Part shown: in pieces, positions 1-9,153 of the stretch
Position numbering within the stretch: the stretch's first letter is position 1
Layout: every line of letters starts with the position of its first letter
Assembly: GCF_900324475.1 (NCBI RefSeq)
Contig: NZ_LT992502.1
Coordinates: 4,092,001 to 4,156,000, forward strand
Source of the DNA: Enterobacter bugandensis
Lineage (GTDB): Bacteria > Pseudomonadota > Gammaproteobacteria > Enterobacterales > Enterobacteriaceae
Direction: 5' to 3'
Length of the DNA stretch: 64,000 nt
Notes under the pieces: model-generated
Told to the model about the DNA's origin: nothing
The model's database searches: none
What the model saw: only the letters and a program-made list of their open reading frames with translations
Program-made: the position numbers and the translations under genes

Positions 1-1
1 A

Positions 2-394
2 AGATGGCTGGGCAATACCCGAATAGTACAGAACTGGCTTTCCCATCTGCCTGCGCACTATCACCAGCGGGCACACCACCTGTTCCATAAGCATGGGCTT
101 TCCGCGCTGCTGATTGGCCGCTTTATCGCGTTTGTGCGCACCCTGCTGCCCACCATTGCCGGGCTGTCCGGGTTGAGCAGCGCACGCTTCCAGTTCTTCA
201 ACTGGATGAGCGGCCTGTTATGGGTTCTGATCCTGACGACGCTGGGCTATGCGCTGGGTAAGACGCCGGTCTTCATGAAATATGAAGATCAGCTGATGTC
301 CTGCCTGATGCTGCTGCCTGTTGTTCTGCTGGTCTTCGGCCTGATCGGCTCGCTGGTTGTCCTGTGGAAGAAAAAATACGGAGCGCGAGGTTAA
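2..394 (+). CDS. yqjA: DedA-family inner-membrane protein YqjA, 5' end missing
   Basis: This is the C-terminal 130 residues of a DedA-family membrane protein. The frame is already open at base 2 and reads RWLGNTR, so the start lies outside the window. Family members are polytopic inner-membrane proteins linked to proton-motive-force upkeep and lipid-carrier transport; in E. coli YqjA supports growth at alkaline pH. The visible part has the conserved stretch [19 protein letters not shown] (membrane-embedded arginine, then the proline of the re-entrant segment), two further hydrophobic helices and a basic tail ending near KKKYGARG. The stop is two bases from the mzrA start, so the two are probably co-transcribed, as in E. 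coli. Confidence 0.93.
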   Translation, partial: RWLGNTRIVQNWLSHLPAHYHQRAHHLFHKHGLSALLIGRFIAFVRTLLPTIAGLSGLSSARFQFFNWMSGLLWVLILTTLGYALGKTPVFMKYEDQLMSCLMLLPVVLLVFGLIGSLVVLWKKKYGARG

Positions 395-396
395 CG

Positions 397-780
397 ATGG
401 TTATCTCACCGCTCGCCATGCGCCGCTTTGCCTGTGCCTTTATTGCACTGGTGATGCTCAGTGCCGTACTGCTGGCCTGGAACACGCTTTCACATCAGGA
501 CGCTACGCTGGCCATTCGCCCGGTAAACCAGGGGGGCGGTGTGCCTGACGGTTTTTCTGTCTGGCATCATCTGGATGCAAACGGCATCCGCTTTAAAAGC
601 ATCACCCCGCAGGACGATGTTTTACTGATTAAGTTTGATTCCCGTGCGCAGAGCGCTGCCGCGAAAGCGGTTCTTGACCGTACGCTGCCGCACGGCTATA
701 TCATTGCCCAGCAGGAAGATGACAACCCGCCAGCCGCGTGGTTATCATTGATTCGCGATACGTCGCATCGGTTTGGATAA
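397..780 (+). CDS. mzrA: EnvZ/OmpR regulon modulator MzrA
   Basis: Predicted 127 residues, the same length as E. coli MzrA. It is a small bitopic inner-membrane protein that contacts the sensor kinase EnvZ and links the Cpx response to EnvZ/OmpR porin control. One hydrophobic segment lies at about residues 10-30, followed by a periplasmic domain with the family stretch PDGFSVWHHLDANGI and a C-terminus ending in SHRFG. The ATG at 397 was chosen over an upstream in-frame start inside yqjA because it gives the family length and follows the yqjA stop by two bases. The N-terminal 15 residues differ from E. coli, which is usual here. Confidence 0.92.
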   Translation: MVISPLAMRRFACAFIALVMLSAVLLAWNTLSHQDATLAIRPVNQGGGVPDGFSVWHHLDANGIRFKSITPQDDVLLIKFDSRAQSAAAKAVLDRTLPHGYIIAQQEDDNPPAAWLSLIRDTSHRFG

Positions 781-923
781 CTTCCTGGATTCCGAATCTT
801 TTCACTCACTTTGGTGAATCCCCCGTTTACTTACTATGCTTAAGTACGCGGAGCACCCCTCGAATGTACTCCGCATCATTTTGGATAGCGGCTAACCCCG
901 CAACACAATGGAAGGTTTCGATA

Positions 924-1292
924 ATGAAATTCCGCATGACCCTGGCTCTGGCCCTTTTTTCTTTAAGCACAACGACCTTCGCAAACTCTCTCTGTCAGGA
1001 GAAAGAACAGGATATTCAGCGTGAGATCGGTTATGCCGAAAAGCATAACAATCAGCACCGTGTTGATGGTCTCAAAAAAGCGCTGAGCGAAGTGAAAGCG
1101 AACTGTTCAGACAGCAAGCTGCGTGCCGATCACCAAAAGAAAATCGCTGAACAGAAGGACGAGATAGCCGAGCGCCGTCAAGACCTGCAGGAAGCGAAAG
1201 AGAAAGGGGATGCGGAAAAAATTGCTAAGCGCGAGAAGAAGTTGAAAGAGGCGCAGGACGACCTGAAAGCGCTGGAAGCTCGCGATTATTGA
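924..1292 (+). CDS. yqjC: Periplasmic DUF1090 protein YqjC
   Basis: Predicted 122 residues, identical in length to E. coli YqjC. A signal peptide covers residues 1-20, with likely cleavage after TTTFA. The mature protein is charged and largely helical, with heptad-like runs of Lys, Glu and Ala through residues 60-122 that suggest a coiled coil. Two cysteines, near residues 24 and 60, are conserved in the family. The exact biochemical role is unknown. The ATG at 924 was chosen because the longer frame begins in untranslatable-looking sequence and would bury the signal peptide. It heads the yqjCDEK group. Confidence 0.9.
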   Translation: MKFRMTLALALFSLSTTTFANSLCQEKEQDIQREIGYAEKHNNQHRVDGLKKALSEVKANCSDSKLRADHQKKIAEQKDEIAERRQDLQEAKEKGDAEKIAKREKKLKEAQDDLKALEARDY

Positions 1293-1321
1293 GTTAACGG
1301 AAATCTCAACAGGAGAGAATC

Positions 1322-1627
1322 ATGTCAAAAGATACGACGTCTGAACATCTGCGCGCTGAACTGAAATCCCTGGCCGATACCCTTGAAGAGGTGCTGAACT
1401 CCTCTGCCGATAAGTCGAAAGAAGAAGTAAGCAAGCTGCGCAGCAAAGCGGAGCAGGCGCTGAAAGAGAGCCGCTACCGCCTGGGTGAAACCGGTGATGC
1501 ACTGGCGAAACAGACCCGTGAAGCGGCTGCGCGTGCAGATGAATATGTGCGCGACAATCCATGGACGGGAGTTGGTATTGGTGCCGCAGTGGGTGTGGTA
1601 CTGGGTGTCCTGCTGACGCGTCGTTGA
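1322..1627 (+). CDS. yqjD: Ribosome-associated membrane protein YqjD (ElaB/YgaM family)
   Basis: Predicted 101 residues of the DUF883 family. A long amphipathic helix rich in Lys, Glu and Ala (residues 5-80) is followed by one C-terminal membrane segment (about 82-98, glycine- and valine-rich) and a short LLTRR tail. In E. coli YqjD, the C-terminal helix anchors the protein in the inner membrane and the N-terminal part binds ribosomes in stationary phase, under RpoS control. An AGGAGA ribosome-binding site lies just ahead of the ATG. The stop is one base from yqjE, so translation of the pair is probably coupled. Confidence 0.93.
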   Translation: MSKDTTSEHLRAELKSLADTLEEVLNSSADKSKEEVSKLRSKAEQALKESRYRLGETGDALAKQTREAAARADEYVRDNPWTGVGIGAAVGVVLGVLLTRR

Positions 1628-1628
1628 T

Positions 1629-2027
1629 ATGGAAGATCCTCGTCACGCACAAGGGCCTGCTAATAACGTCCTCGGCATCGGCCAGCGTATTTTAACGACG
1701 CTGGTTGGGATTGCCGAAACGCGCGTCCGGCTGGCAGTGGTCGAACTGGAAGAGGAGAAAGCGAACCTCTTCCAGATGCTGCTGATGCTCGGGCTGACCA
1801 TGCTCTTCGCCGCGTTTGGTCTGATGAGCCTGATGGTGTTAATCATCTGGGCCATTGACCCGCAGTATCGACTTAACGCGATGATTGCCACGACCGTCGT
1901 TCTGCTGGTCGCGGCGCTGATTGGCGGCATATGGACGATGCGTAAAGCGCGCAGGTCCACTTTCCTGCGCCACACGCGCCAGGAACTGGCTAACGATCGC
2001 GCCCTGCTGGAGGATGACAAGCCGTGA
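1629..2027 (+). CDS. yqjE: Inner-membrane phage-holin-superfamily protein YqjE
   Basis: Predicted 132 residues, close to E. coli YqjE at 134. An amphipathic N-terminal helix is followed by two strong membrane segments at about residues 53-76 and 82-103, then a basic and acidic C-terminal tail. The family is placed in the holin III superfamily (PF07332), although lytic activity is not established for YqjE. It sits between yqjD and yqjK with one- and four-base junctions, so the three are one translation-coupled unit. All three appear to be membrane-surface proteins of the stationary-phase or osmotic-stress response. Confidence 0.9.
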   Translation: MEDPRHAQGPANNVLGIGQRILTTLVGIAETRVRLAVVELEEEKANLFQMLLMLGLTMLFAAFGLMSLMVLIIWAIDPQYRLNAMIATTVVLLVAALIGGIWTMRKARRSTFLRHTRQELANDRALLEDDKP

Positions 2028-2320
2028 GCGATAAAGCGGAACGTCAGAAGCGAAAAGCGTACCTGTTAAGTCAGATCCAGCAGCAGCGGCTGGATCTGTC
2101 TGCCAGCCGCCGTGACTGGATCGACGCGACGCGACGGTTTGACCGTGGCTGGAATACCTTCCTGAGCCTGCGTTCGTGGGCACTGGTCGGCAGCAGCGTG
2201 ATGGCTATCTGGACGGTTCGTCATCCGAATATGCTCATCCGCTGGGCCCGACGCGGTTTTGGTGCATGGAGCGCCTGGCGTCTGGTCAAAGCAACGTTGC
2301 GGCAACAACAGCTGCGGTGA
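2024..2320 (+). CDS. yqjK: YqjK-like protein
   Basis: Predicted 98 residues, against 99 in E. coli. The GTG start at 2024 overlaps the yqjE stop by four bases. The protein is strongly basic, with a helical, glutamine- and arginine-rich N-terminal half (QIQQQRLDLSASRRDW) and a weakly hydrophobic stretch near residues 50-66. It belongs to a small Enterobacterales family of unknown function that always travels with yqjD and yqjE. A strong hairpin follows the stop, closing the yqjCDEK unit. Confidence 0.88.
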   Translation: MSDKAERQKRKAYLLSQIQQQRLDLSASRRDWIDATRRFDRGWNTFLSLRSWALVGSSVMAIWTVRHPNMLIRWARRGFGAWSAWRLVKATLRQQQLR

Positions 2321-2330
2321 TAAACGCAAA

Positions 2331-2356
2331 ACGGTAACTCAGGTTACCGTTTTTTG
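2331..2356 (+). terminator. Intrinsic terminator after yqjK
   Basis: A perfect 8-bp stem ACGGTAAC/GTTACCGT with loop TCAG is followed by a run of T. It lies 10 bases after the yqjK stop. Confidence 0.9.
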
Positions 2357-2561
2357 TTTCTGCCCTTCTCCCCGTGGGCTGAGGGCACCAGCGCGCACCT
2401 GCCCTTACTCAATATCTTTGAAGAAGATTGACAGTTTTCCTTGCTAACAATTGCTACCCGCCCCGTTTACACTCCTCTCCATCGACAGCAGAGCCGCGGT
2501 ATCAACGCGGAATTGCAGACAAATAATGTTCAGCCGCTTATGTGGTTTCCTGGAGAGTAAA

Positions 2562-2954
2562 ATGAAAAAATTAGAAGATGTTGGTGTACTGGTCGCGCGT
2601 ATTCTGATGCCAATTCTGTTTATCGTGGCAGGTTGGGGCAAAATTACCGGTTATGCGGGTACCCAGCAGTATATGGAAGCCATGGGCGTTCCGGGGTTCC
2701 TGTTGCCACTGACCATTCTGCTTGAGTTTGGCGGCGGCCTGGCGGTTCTGTTCGGCTTCCTGACCCGCACCACCGCGCTGTTTACCGCAGGCTTCACCTT
2801 GCTGACCGCGTTCATCTTCCATAGCAACTTTGCTGAAGGCGTGAACTCACTGATGTTTATGAAAAACCTGACCATCGCGGGTGGCTTCCTGCTGCTGGCG
2901 ATTACCGGCCCAGGCGCATACAGCATCGACCGCGTTCTGAATAAGAAATGGTAA
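2562..2954 (+). CDS. yqjF: DoxX-family inner-membrane protein YqjF
   Basis: Predicted 130 residues, the E. coli YqjF length. DoxX-family proteins are four-helix inner-membrane proteins often linked to redox or quinone metabolism, though the reaction of YqjF is not established. Visible features are an N-terminal helix with VARILMPILFIVAGWGKI, the family glycine-rich turn LEFGGGLAVLFGF, and two more hydrophobic segments ending near residue 120. The ATG at 2562 was preferred over an upstream in-frame start because GGAGAG sits seven to eight bases before it and the result matches family length. It probably forms a unit with yqjG, although a terminator separates them. Confidence 0.92.
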   Translation: MKKLEDVGVLVARILMPILFIVAGWGKITGYAGTQQYMEAMGVPGFLLPLTILLEFGGGLAVLFGFLTRTTALFTAGFTLLTAFIFHSNFAEGVNSLMFMKNLTIAGGFLLLAITGPGAYSIDRVLNKKW

Positions 2955-2978
2955 GCACGCTATACTGAATAAACACAA

Positions 2979-3004
2979 AGCGAGGAGACATCTCCTCGCT
3001 TTTG
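2979..3004 (+). terminator. Intrinsic terminator between yqjF and yqjG
   Basis: A near-perfect stem (AGCGAGGAG/CTCCTCGCT, minimal loop) is followed by TTTTG. Part of the yqjF transcript should end here, with yqjG read by read-through or its own promoter. Confidence 0.85.
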
Positions 3005-3026
3005 CTATCTGACGGAGGAGTAAAAA

Positions 3027-4013
3027 ATGGGACAACTCGTAGACGGCGTCTGGCAGGATGTCTGGTATGACACCAAATCCACCGGTGGACGCTTTAAGCG
3101 CTCTGTTTCGGCCTTCCGTAACTGGCTGACCGCCGACGGCGCACCCGGCCCGAGTGGCGAAGGGGGCTTTGCGGCGGAGAAAGATCGTTATCATCTTTAT
3201 GTTTCCCTCGCCTGCCCGTGGGCGCACCGCACGCTGATCGTGCGCAAGCTAAAAGGCCTCGAATCCTTCATTCCGGTTTCAGTCGTCAACCCGTTGATGC
3301 TGGAAAACGGCTGGACGTTCGACAGTGATTTCCCCGCTGCGACCGGTGATGACCTGTATCACCACGATTTCCTCTACCAGCTCTACCTGCGCGCCGATCC
3401 GCACTACACCGGACGCGTGACCGTGCCGGTGCTGTGGGACAAGAAAAACCAGACGATAGTCAGCAATGAGTCCGCGGAAATCATCCGCATGTTCAATACC
3501 GCGTTTGATGCGCACGGCGCCCGCGCCGGGGATTACTACCCGGTTGAACTGCGCGATAAGATTGACGAGCTGAACAGCTGGATTTACGACAACGTCAACA
3601 ACGGTGTCTATAAGGCCGGTTTCGCCACCAGCCAGGAAGCCTATGACGAAGCGGTCGGAAAGGTGTTTGAATCGCTGGAGCGCCTGGAGCAGATCCTGGG
3701 CCAGCATCGCTACCTGACGGGCGATCGCCTGACGGAAGCGGACATTCGCCTGTGGACCACGCTGGTTCGCTTTGACCCGGTCTATGTCACCCACTTTAAG
3801 TGCGATAAACACCGCATCAGCGACTACCTGAACCTGTATGGTTTCCTGCGAGACATCTACCAGATGCCGGGGATCGCGGAGACGGTCGATTTTGACCATA
3901 TTCGCACCCACTATTTCCGCAGCCACAAGACCATCAACCCGACGGGCATCATCTCCATTGGCCCGTGGCAGGATCTGGATGAACCGCACGGGCGCGACGT
4001 GCGTTTCGGATAA
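3027..4013 (+). CDS. yqjG: Glutathionyl-hydroquinone reductase YqjG
   Basis: Predicted 328 residues, the same as E. coli YqjG, a Xi-class glutathione transferase. These enzymes reduce glutathionyl-hydroquinones to hydroquinones through a cysteine thiol. The motif CPWAHR places the catalytic cysteine at residue 63. An N-terminal thioredoxin-like domain is followed by an all-helical C-terminal domain from about residue 170. The Xi-class C-terminal stretch HYFRSHKTINPTGI is present, and the pair of tyrosines expected in the active site is plausible in RYHLY and HYF. Cytosolic. An AGGAG ribosome-binding site precedes the ATG, and a terminator follows closely. Confidence 0.95.
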   Translation: MGQLVDGVWQDVWYDTKSTGGRFKRSVSAFRNWLTADGAPGPSGEGGFAAEKDRYHLYVSLACPWAHRTLIVRKLKGLESFIPVSVVNPLMLENGWTFDSDFPAATGDDLYHHDFLYQLYLRADPHYTGRVTVPVLWDKKNQTIVSNESAEIIRMFNTAFDAHGARAGDYYPVELRDKIDELNSWIYDNVNNGVYKAGFATSQEAYDEAVGKVFESLERLEQILGQHRYLTGDRLTEADIRLWTTLVRFDPVYVTHFKCDKHRISDYLNLYGFLRDIYQMPGIAETVDFDHIRTHYFRSHKTINPTGIISIGPWQDLDEPHGRDVRFG

Positions 4014-4020
4014 TTATTTA

Positions 4021-4044
4021 GGGAATCAATTGATTCCCTTTTTT
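4021..4044 (+). terminator. Intrinsic terminator after yqjG
   Basis: A perfect inverted repeat GGGAATCAA/TTGATTCCC is followed by six T residues, immediately after the yqjG stop. Confidence 0.9.
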
Positions 4045-4118
4045 AATTCACAGCATACATCTATCCTTACCTCGATCGCTTAGAAAACAAGTGATTGACT
4101 GATTAAGAGGCAAGGAAA

Positions 4119-4484
4119 ATGGACTGGTATTTAAAAGTACTGCGCAACTACGTTGGATTTGGTGGCCGCGCCCGCCGCAAAGAGTACTGGATGTTCGTTC
4201 TGGTGAACTTCGTCCTGATTATGGTGCTGGGCATCGTGGATAAAATCCTCGGCTGGGAGCGCGCTGGCGGTGAAGGCGTACTCACTACGATTTATGGCTT
4301 GCTCGTTTTGCTGCCTTCATGGGCCGTGCTGTTTCGTCGTCTCCACGACACCGATCGTTCGGCGTGGTGGCTGCTGTTGCTGTTAATCCCGCTTGTCGGC
4401 TGGATCGTGATTTTAATTTTCAACTGTCAGAGCGGGACGCCGGGCGAAAACCGCTTTGGTCCGGATCCTAAGATCGGCGCGTAA
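4119..4484 (+). CDS. yhaH: DUF805 inner-membrane protein YhaH
   Basis: Predicted 121 residues with the DUF805 layout. A soluble N-terminal lead (YLKVLRNYVGFGGRARRKEYW) is followed by three to four membrane segments at about residues 25-45, 54-70 and 83-103. The family signature RRLHDTDRSAWW lies between helices, and the C-terminal NRFGPDP motif is present. Function is not defined beyond inner-membrane location. The ATG is preceded by AAGGAAAA at good spacing. No terminator other than a REP-like palindrome separates it from the convergent yhaJ gene. Confidence 0.92.
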   Translation: MDWYLKVLRNYVGFGGRARRKEYWMFVLVNFVLIMVLGIVDKILGWERAGGEGVLTTIYGLLVLLPSWAVLFRRLHDTDRSAWWLLLLLIPLVGWIVILIFNCQSGTPGENRFGPDPKIGA

Positions 4485-4490
4485 ATTACT

Positions 4491-4518
4491 GCCCGGTGGC
4501 GCTTACGCTTACCGGGCC
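4491..4518. repeat. REP-like palindrome between yhaH and yhaJ
   Basis: An imperfect palindrome, GCCCGGTGGCGC then TTACCGGGC, occupies the short space between the two convergent genes. It resembles the scattered REP units of enterobacteria and may act as a bidirectional stop. Confidence 0.7.
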
Positions 4519-4525
4519 TGCTCGC

Positions 4526-5428
4526 TTATTTGTTGTGATGCGCAAACAGCTTTGGAATTTCGCGCAGGCACCACGATTTGGCTTCGCCCATGCTGTCGCG
4601 GCGCCACGCCATAATAATGTCCACTTCGCTGGTATACTCCGGGCTCACCACCCTCAGTCGCCCTTCCGCAATATCTTTTTCGACAAACGGGTAGGGCATC
4701 GTCGCCACGCCCAAACCGGCCAGCAGCGCCTGCCGCTTGTTTTCCAGTGACGTGACCGTCAGACGCGGCTGTTTATCCAGCAGCTGAACCGTCAGCACCG
4801 GACGCTCGCGCGCGGTATCCGCCACCGCCACGCCGCGGTACTTCACGCGCGTCACTTCAGAGAGCGGCTCCGGCTCCTGGTGAATCGGGTGATCCGGCGC
4901 GGCGACGTAAACGTTCATGACGCTGTAGAGCTTGCGCGAGTTGATTTCTGACGATGAGCGGAAATGCATGTCAGGCGCAATGACGATATCCGCCCTGCCC
5001 GTCTCCAGACGCTCCCACGCCCCGGCCAGCACCTCGGTGATGATCGACAGCTGCGTATTGGCCTTCGCCGCCAGGCGGTCCACCAGCGGGAACAGCGCTT
5101 CGGTCGGCACCAGCGCTTCGGTGACTAACGTCAGGTGGGTTTCCCAGCCTCGCGCCAGCGCTTCGGCGTCCGTGGTGAGCTTGTCCGCCGCTTCCAGCAG
5201 CACGCGACCTCGCTCCAGCAGCATCCGCCCCACGTTGGTGAATTTTGTTCGATGACCGGAGCGATCGAAGAGCACGACGTCCAGCTCTTCCTCCAGTTTT
5301 TGCATGGTGTAGCTTAGCGCAGACGGAACGCGCCCCAGTTCATCTGCCGCCGCGGCAAAGCTGCCGCGCCGGTCAATCGCGTCCATGACGCGAAGCGCCT
5401 CAAGCGTCAATGCTCTCTCTTTAGCCAT
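4526..5428 (-). CDS. yhaJ: LysR-type transcriptional activator YhaJ
   Basis: Predicted 300 residues. An N-terminal winged helix-turn-helix (about residues 5-65, GSFAAAADELGRVPSALSYTMQKLEEELDVVLFDR) is followed by a periplasmic-binding-protein-like effector domain from about residue 90. In E. coli YhaJ activates yhaK-region and yqjF genes in response to aromatic breakdown products such as those of dinitrotoluene, and affects virulence genes in pathogens. It is divergent from yhaK with a 104-bp shared upstream region, the usual LysR arrangement. yqjF, a reported target in E. coli, lies a few genes away. Confidence 0.93.
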   Translation of the reverse strand: MAKERALTLEALRVMDAIDRRGSFAAAADELGRVPSALSYTMQKLEEELDVVLFDRSGHRTKFTNVGRMLLERGRVLLEAADKLTTDAEALARGWETHLTLVTEALVPTEALFPLVDRLAAKANTQLSIITEVLAGAWERLETGRADIVIAPDMHFRSSSEINSRKLYSVMNVYVAAPDHPIHQEPEPLSEVTRVKYRGVAVADTARERPVLTVQLLDKQPRLTVTSLENKRQALLAGLGVATMPYPFVEKDIAEGRLRVVSPEYTSEVDIIMAWRRDSMGEAKSWCLREIPKLFAHHNK

Positions 5429-5532
5429 CTCGTTCTCATTCAGGAAATTTGAACATACCAGGCAGAATATCTGGCTAACAATGCAGCGTCCATACCTTTA
5501 CCATTGTTTTAGTGTAAAGAGAGGTCAAGTTT

Positions 5533-6234
5533 ATGATTACGACAAGAACAGCGAAACAGTGCGGACAAGCCGATTTCGGTTGGCTGCAGGCCCGCTACAC
5601 CTTTTCCTTTGGACACTACTTTGACCCTAAACTCCTCGGTTACGCTTCACTGCGCGTGTTGAACCAGGAAGTGCTCGCCCCGGGCGCCTCCTTCCAGCCG
5701 CGTACGTATCCGAAAGTCGATATCCTGAACCTGATCCTGGAAGGCGAGGCAGAATACCGCGATAGCGAGGGCAATCATGTCCAGGCAAAGGCTGGCGAAG
5801 CGTTGTTAATTTCCACGCAGCCGGGCATCAGCTACAGCGAGCATAACCTCAGCAAAGACAAAACGCTGACGCGCATGCAGCTGTGGCTCGACGCCTGCCC
5901 TGAGCGAGAAAACCCGCTGGTGCAGAAAATAGATCTGAAGGGCGATAAACAGCAGCTGATTGCCTCGCCTGACGGCAGCAAGGACAGCTTGCAGCTGCGA
6001 CAGCAGGTATGGCTGCACCATATCGAACTGAAAAAAGGTGAACAGGCAAGCTTCCAGCTGCACGGCCCGCGCGCCTATTTGCAGTCCATTCACGGTACGG
6101 TGCATGCGGTAACGCACGCGGAAGAGAAAGAAGCGCTCACCTGCGGCGACGGGGCGTTTATTCGTGACGAAGCGAATATCACCCTGGTGGCAGATACGCC
6201 GCTGCGCGCGCTGCTGATTGATTTGCCGGTTTAA
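5533..6234 (+). CDS. yhaK: Pirin-family redox-sensitive bicupin YhaK
   Basis: Predicted 233 residues, the E. coli length. The first cupin contains the pirin signature around residues 25-75, including SFGHYFDPK and PRTYPKVDILNLILEGEAEYRDSEG. The second cupin (about 140-233) is shorter and less conserved. Pirins can carry quercetinase-like dioxygenase activity, but E. coli YhaK lacks the usual metal site and was proposed as a sensor of oxidative stress. Here the first cupin likewise shows H-Y-F in place of the full metal-binding His set. Divergent from yhaJ, its likely activator. Confidence 0.9.
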   Translation: MITTRTAKQCGQADFGWLQARYTFSFGHYFDPKLLGYASLRVLNQEVLAPGASFQPRTYPKVDILNLILEGEAEYRDSEGNHVQAKAGEALLISTQPGISYSEHNLSKDKTLTRMQLWLDACPERENPLVQKIDLKGDKQQLIASPDGSKDSLQLRQQVWLHHIELKKGEQASFQLHGPRAYLQSIHGTVHAVTHAEEKEALTCGDGAFIRDEANITLVADTPLRALLIDLPV

Positions 6235-6248
6235 GAGTTGCTCGATCG

Positions 6249-6274
6249 GACCCTCTCCCCTTTGGGAAGAGGGT
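6249..6274. terminator. Bidirectional hairpin between yhaK and cyuA
   Basis: An inverted repeat GACCCTCT/AGAGGGTC with an internal CCC/GGG lies between two convergent genes. No strong T-run follows on either strand, so terminator function is inferred. E. coli carries a small gene, yhaL, at this position; none is visible here. Confidence 0.6.
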
Positions 6275-6287
6275 CGAATGCCAATCG

Positions 6288-7589
6288 CTACACCTTACTC
6301 GCCATAATCTCAATAATCTGCCGGTCCGTTGCCTGCATTGAGCGGCACGCCAGGGCGCACAGGTTAGAGATAGACTGTTCTACGTCGTGGGCCACAATTC
6401 CTTCGTTACCCGTCACGCCCGACTCATCCAGCGCCATCATCACGGCTTTCCAGGCGCTGGTGACGCTGGTCGAGACTTTCATGGCGCAGCTGTTAGACGC
6501 CCCGTCGCAGATCATCCCGCTGACGTCACCGATCATACTGCCGATGGCCATTGCAATCGTCTGATAGCTTCCGCCCATCAGCCACGCCATCCCTGCGGCG
6601 GCCCCCATACCGGCCGTTGTCGCCGCACACAGCGCGGACAAACGCGGAAGCTGGTAATGGATGTAGATAGCCGACAGATGCGAGAGCATCAGCGCCCGCG
6701 CCAGCCGTTCGTCATCGGCCTGAACATGTTCAGCGACCACGACAACCGGCATGGTGGCTGTAATTCCCTGATTCCCGGAGCCCGAGTTACTCATCGCCGG
6801 CAGCGTCGCACCGCCCATGCGGGCATCCGAGGCCGCACTGGTGCGGATAACGATGTCTGAACCCAGATCCTGCGCCATCCATCCGCGTGCGCGCTGCTTA
6901 TTGAGGGTGGTGCCAATGTGTAGCCCCCACTTCCCGCTAAGCCCTTCACGAGAGAGCGCGTCGTTCAGTTGCCCTGCTTCCAGGATAAAGCGGATCGCCT
7001 CGAACGGTACCTGTTCGACAAACTCCAGGATCTGCGAGAGCGTGGTGTTTGACAGTACAGCCAGCGGATCGTTACTTACCTCGGCCTGCCGCTCGTCAAG
7101 ACTGAAGCGCGTTTCGCCGTGACAAACCACCTCCACCACGCGGGTATGTCCGCCCGCAATGGTCACCATGGCCGAGGCCTCACCGGCGTAGACGCAGGCA
7201 CGTGAATAGAGGATCTCATCGCACGGCTCCTGCAATTTCACCTGCACCAGACCGGCGTTAAGCATTGCTTTGGCCCGCGCCAGCGCATCGGCGGTGACAT
7301 CTTTCAGCACTTCCAGCCCCGCCTGCGCATTGCCACCGATGGCACCCAGCGCCGCCGCAATGGGCAGCCCGACCATGCCGGTGCCCGGCACCGTTACGCC
7401 AAGCCCGTTCTTCATCAGATTCGGCGATACCCACGCCTCAATCTTCGTGACGTCGCCGGGCAGTTGCTCTGCGGCAATCGCACAGGCAAGGGCCAGAGAA
7501 ACGGGCTCGGTGCACCCCAGCGCAGGCTTAACTTCTTCCTGCACTACGCGAATAAATTGATTCCATAAAGGATGAGTTTGCTCAGACAT
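6288..7589 (-). CDS. cyuA: L-cysteine desulfidase CyuA (formerly YhaM)
   Basis: Predicted 433 residues (E. coli 436). CyuA is a [4Fe-4S] enzyme that converts L-cysteine to pyruvate, ammonia and sulfide under anaerobiosis; it belongs to the serine dehydratase alpha-like family. Visible motifs are the N-terminal [12 protein letters not shown], the NSGSGNQGI loop in mid-protein and [15 protein letters not shown] near the C-terminus, which contain the expected cluster or substrate cysteines. The internal methionine reading MSEQTHPLW was chosen as start because the longer frame runs into the end of cyuP. It lies 20 bp downstream of cyuP as a two-gene operon, importer first. Confidence 0.93.
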   Translation of the reverse strand: MSEQTHPLWNQFIRVVQEEVKPALGCTEPVSLALACAIAAEQLPGDVTKIEAWVSPNLMKNGLGVTVPGTGMVGLPIAAALGAIGGNAQAGLEVLKDVTADALARAKAMLNAGLVQVKLQEPCDEILYSRACVYAGEASAMVTIAGGHTRVVEVVCHGETRFSLDERQAEVSNDPLAVLSNTTLSQILEFVEQVPFEAIRFILEAGQLNDALSREGLSGKWGLHIGTTLNKQRARGWMAQDLGSDIVIRTSAASDARMGGATLPAMSNSGSGNQGITATMPVVVVAEHVQADDERLARALMLSHLSAIYIHYQLPRLSALCAATTAGMGAAAGMAWLMGGSYQTIAMAIGSMIGDVSGMICDGASNSCAMKVSTSVTSAWKAVMMALDESGVTGNEGIVAHDVEQSISNLCALACRSMQATDRQIIEIMASKV

Positions 7590-7609
7590 CGTTACGACCT
7601 TATTTGCCC

Positions 7610-8941
7610 TCAGGAAAATGCGAGGAAAGGAGAAACACAAAGCAGCAGCCCGGTGATGACAATAATCACCAGCGATACGCCCTTATATTTATGCAGCGCC
7701 GGTACCTTGTAGACCAGCCACGCAGGGATCAGGCAGCCCACCATGCCGAAGATGGGGCTACAGATAGAGGTGAAGCTCAGTACCGGCGCGTTTAACACGA
7801 TCGCGCTCCAGGCCAGCAGGATAGCGAACAGCATGATCCCGCGCTGGACGATGCTTTCATTAATACGTTCAGCCGGCATTTTACGGCGCAGGATATTCAT
7901 CACGATCCCCTGCGTGGCTTCGCGGAAGCCGAGATAGACGCCGAAGAAGGCGGTCATCACGGCAAAAATATTGAGGATCACGCTGACGATTTTGACCCAG
8001 CCCGCGCCGTCGCCGCTGATAAACTGCGCCGCAATCGCCAGGGCGGAAATGTTCTGCTCGTAGGCTTTCACCGCTTCGTCGTGTCCCATCGCCAGGGTGA
8101 AAGAGACGGCGTAGAAGAAGACCGTGACAAAGAGTATGCCAAAGGCGATATTCATCGCCCGCAGCGCCTTATGACGCGCCACCTCAACGGATTTTTCCCG
8201 TGAACGATAGGAAATCACCATCGGGCTTAAGGTCTGGATAAACAGAATGGAGGTTAAGGTAAAGGGCAGCGTAATAATGGCATTTTTTATCAGCAACCCC
8301 ATCGGCGGCAGCATACCGACGTTGGCTAAATGCCAGAGGCCGATCATTGAAAGCCCCAGCGCCGCCACCACAAATAATTTGGTCAGCACCATCAGGCTGG
8401 AGACTTTAAACAGCAGCTTTTCACCGCGCGAAGAGATGGCAACCAGAATACAGATCAGGAATAAGCCGTAGAAGGGATTTTCCGACAGCAACCCCTCGGT
8501 GACACCGAAAGTGTGCAAATAGGATGCGCTGTCGTTGGTGATAGCCGTGGAATAGACAAACATCCAGATGACCAGCATCACGAAATAAAGTGCACCTAAT
8601 AAGATGCCCCAGTTTTTACCTAAATAACCGCTAATCACGCTCGGGTAGTCTTTACATTCCGGGGATTCCGCCAGCGTATTAATAAATAATCGCTGGAAGA
8701 GGTACATGGCCGGATAGCCAATAATCGAGGAGAGCAAAAAGACCCACAGCCCCATTAATCCAACCTGCACCGGAAGAAAAACGATACCCGCGCCGATAGC
8801 CATCCCGATACTCATGATGACCCAGCCCGTGTCGGTGCTGTCGAATTTGATCGCCTCTCGCCATTCGCTTTCGCTCATTCCCGCCCGCCTTGCCGCAGGG
8901 GAATCACTCACAATCACACTGCTGTTTGTTGCCATATTCAT
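7610..8941 (-). CDS. cyuP: L-cysteine/serine uptake transporter CyuP (formerly YhaO)
   Basis: Predicted 443 residues, the E. coli length, with eleven hydrophobic segments. It belongs to the HAAAP amino-acid/proton symporter family, as do tdcC and mtr in this window. The signature [21 protein letters not shown] lies near residue 40, and [22 protein letters not shown] near the C-terminus. It supplies cysteine to CyuA. The ATG at 8941 gives family length; an in-frame ATG two codons later (8935) is an equal alternative, and the much longer open frame has an implausible N-terminus. The upstream intergenic region carries a candidate CRP site. In E. coli this unit is controlled by CyuR (DecR) with cysteine. 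Confidence 0.93.
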   Translation of the reverse strand: MNMATNSSVIVSDSPAARRAGMSESEWREAIKFDSTDTGWVIMSIGMAIGAGIVFLPVQVGLMGLWVFLLSSIIGYPAMYLFQRLFINTLAESPECKDYPSVISGYLGKNWGILLGALYFVMLVIWMFVYSTAITNDSASYLHTFGVTEGLLSENPFYGLFLICILVAISSRGEKLLFKVSSLMVLTKLFVVAALGLSMIGLWHLANVGMLPPMGLLIKNAIITLPFTLTSILFIQTLSPMVISYRSREKSVEVARHKALRAMNIAFGILFVTVFFYAVSFTLAMGHDEAVKAYEQNISALAIAAQFISGDGAGWVKIVSVILNIFAVMTAFFGVYLGFREATQGIVMNILRRKMPAERINESIVQRGIMLFAILLAWSAIVLNAPVLSFTSICSPIFGMVGCLIPAWLVYKVPALHKYKGVSLVIIVITGLLLCVSPFLAFS

Positions 8942-9153
8942 TGGGCACTCGCTTATTTTGTAGGGTAAACAATTGTTTTTATTAGGTTCCGATCGCCAGC
9001 GATTGCGAGTCAGAGAGCAGCAGGTGTTTGTTATTGGTGTGAGGAAATCATAGCCGGAGCAAGGGAGAAAAAAGTCACAAGTTTTATAGGGATTTCCTGA
9101 CACTGAAGGAAAAATTGCTACTGGAGGTGGAAACGAGGAGGGTATTTTCTAAA

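Noticed and set aside
6235-6287. yhaL between yhaK and cyuA
   Set aside because: Only 53 bp are available and they are filled by a hairpin; no reading frame fits.
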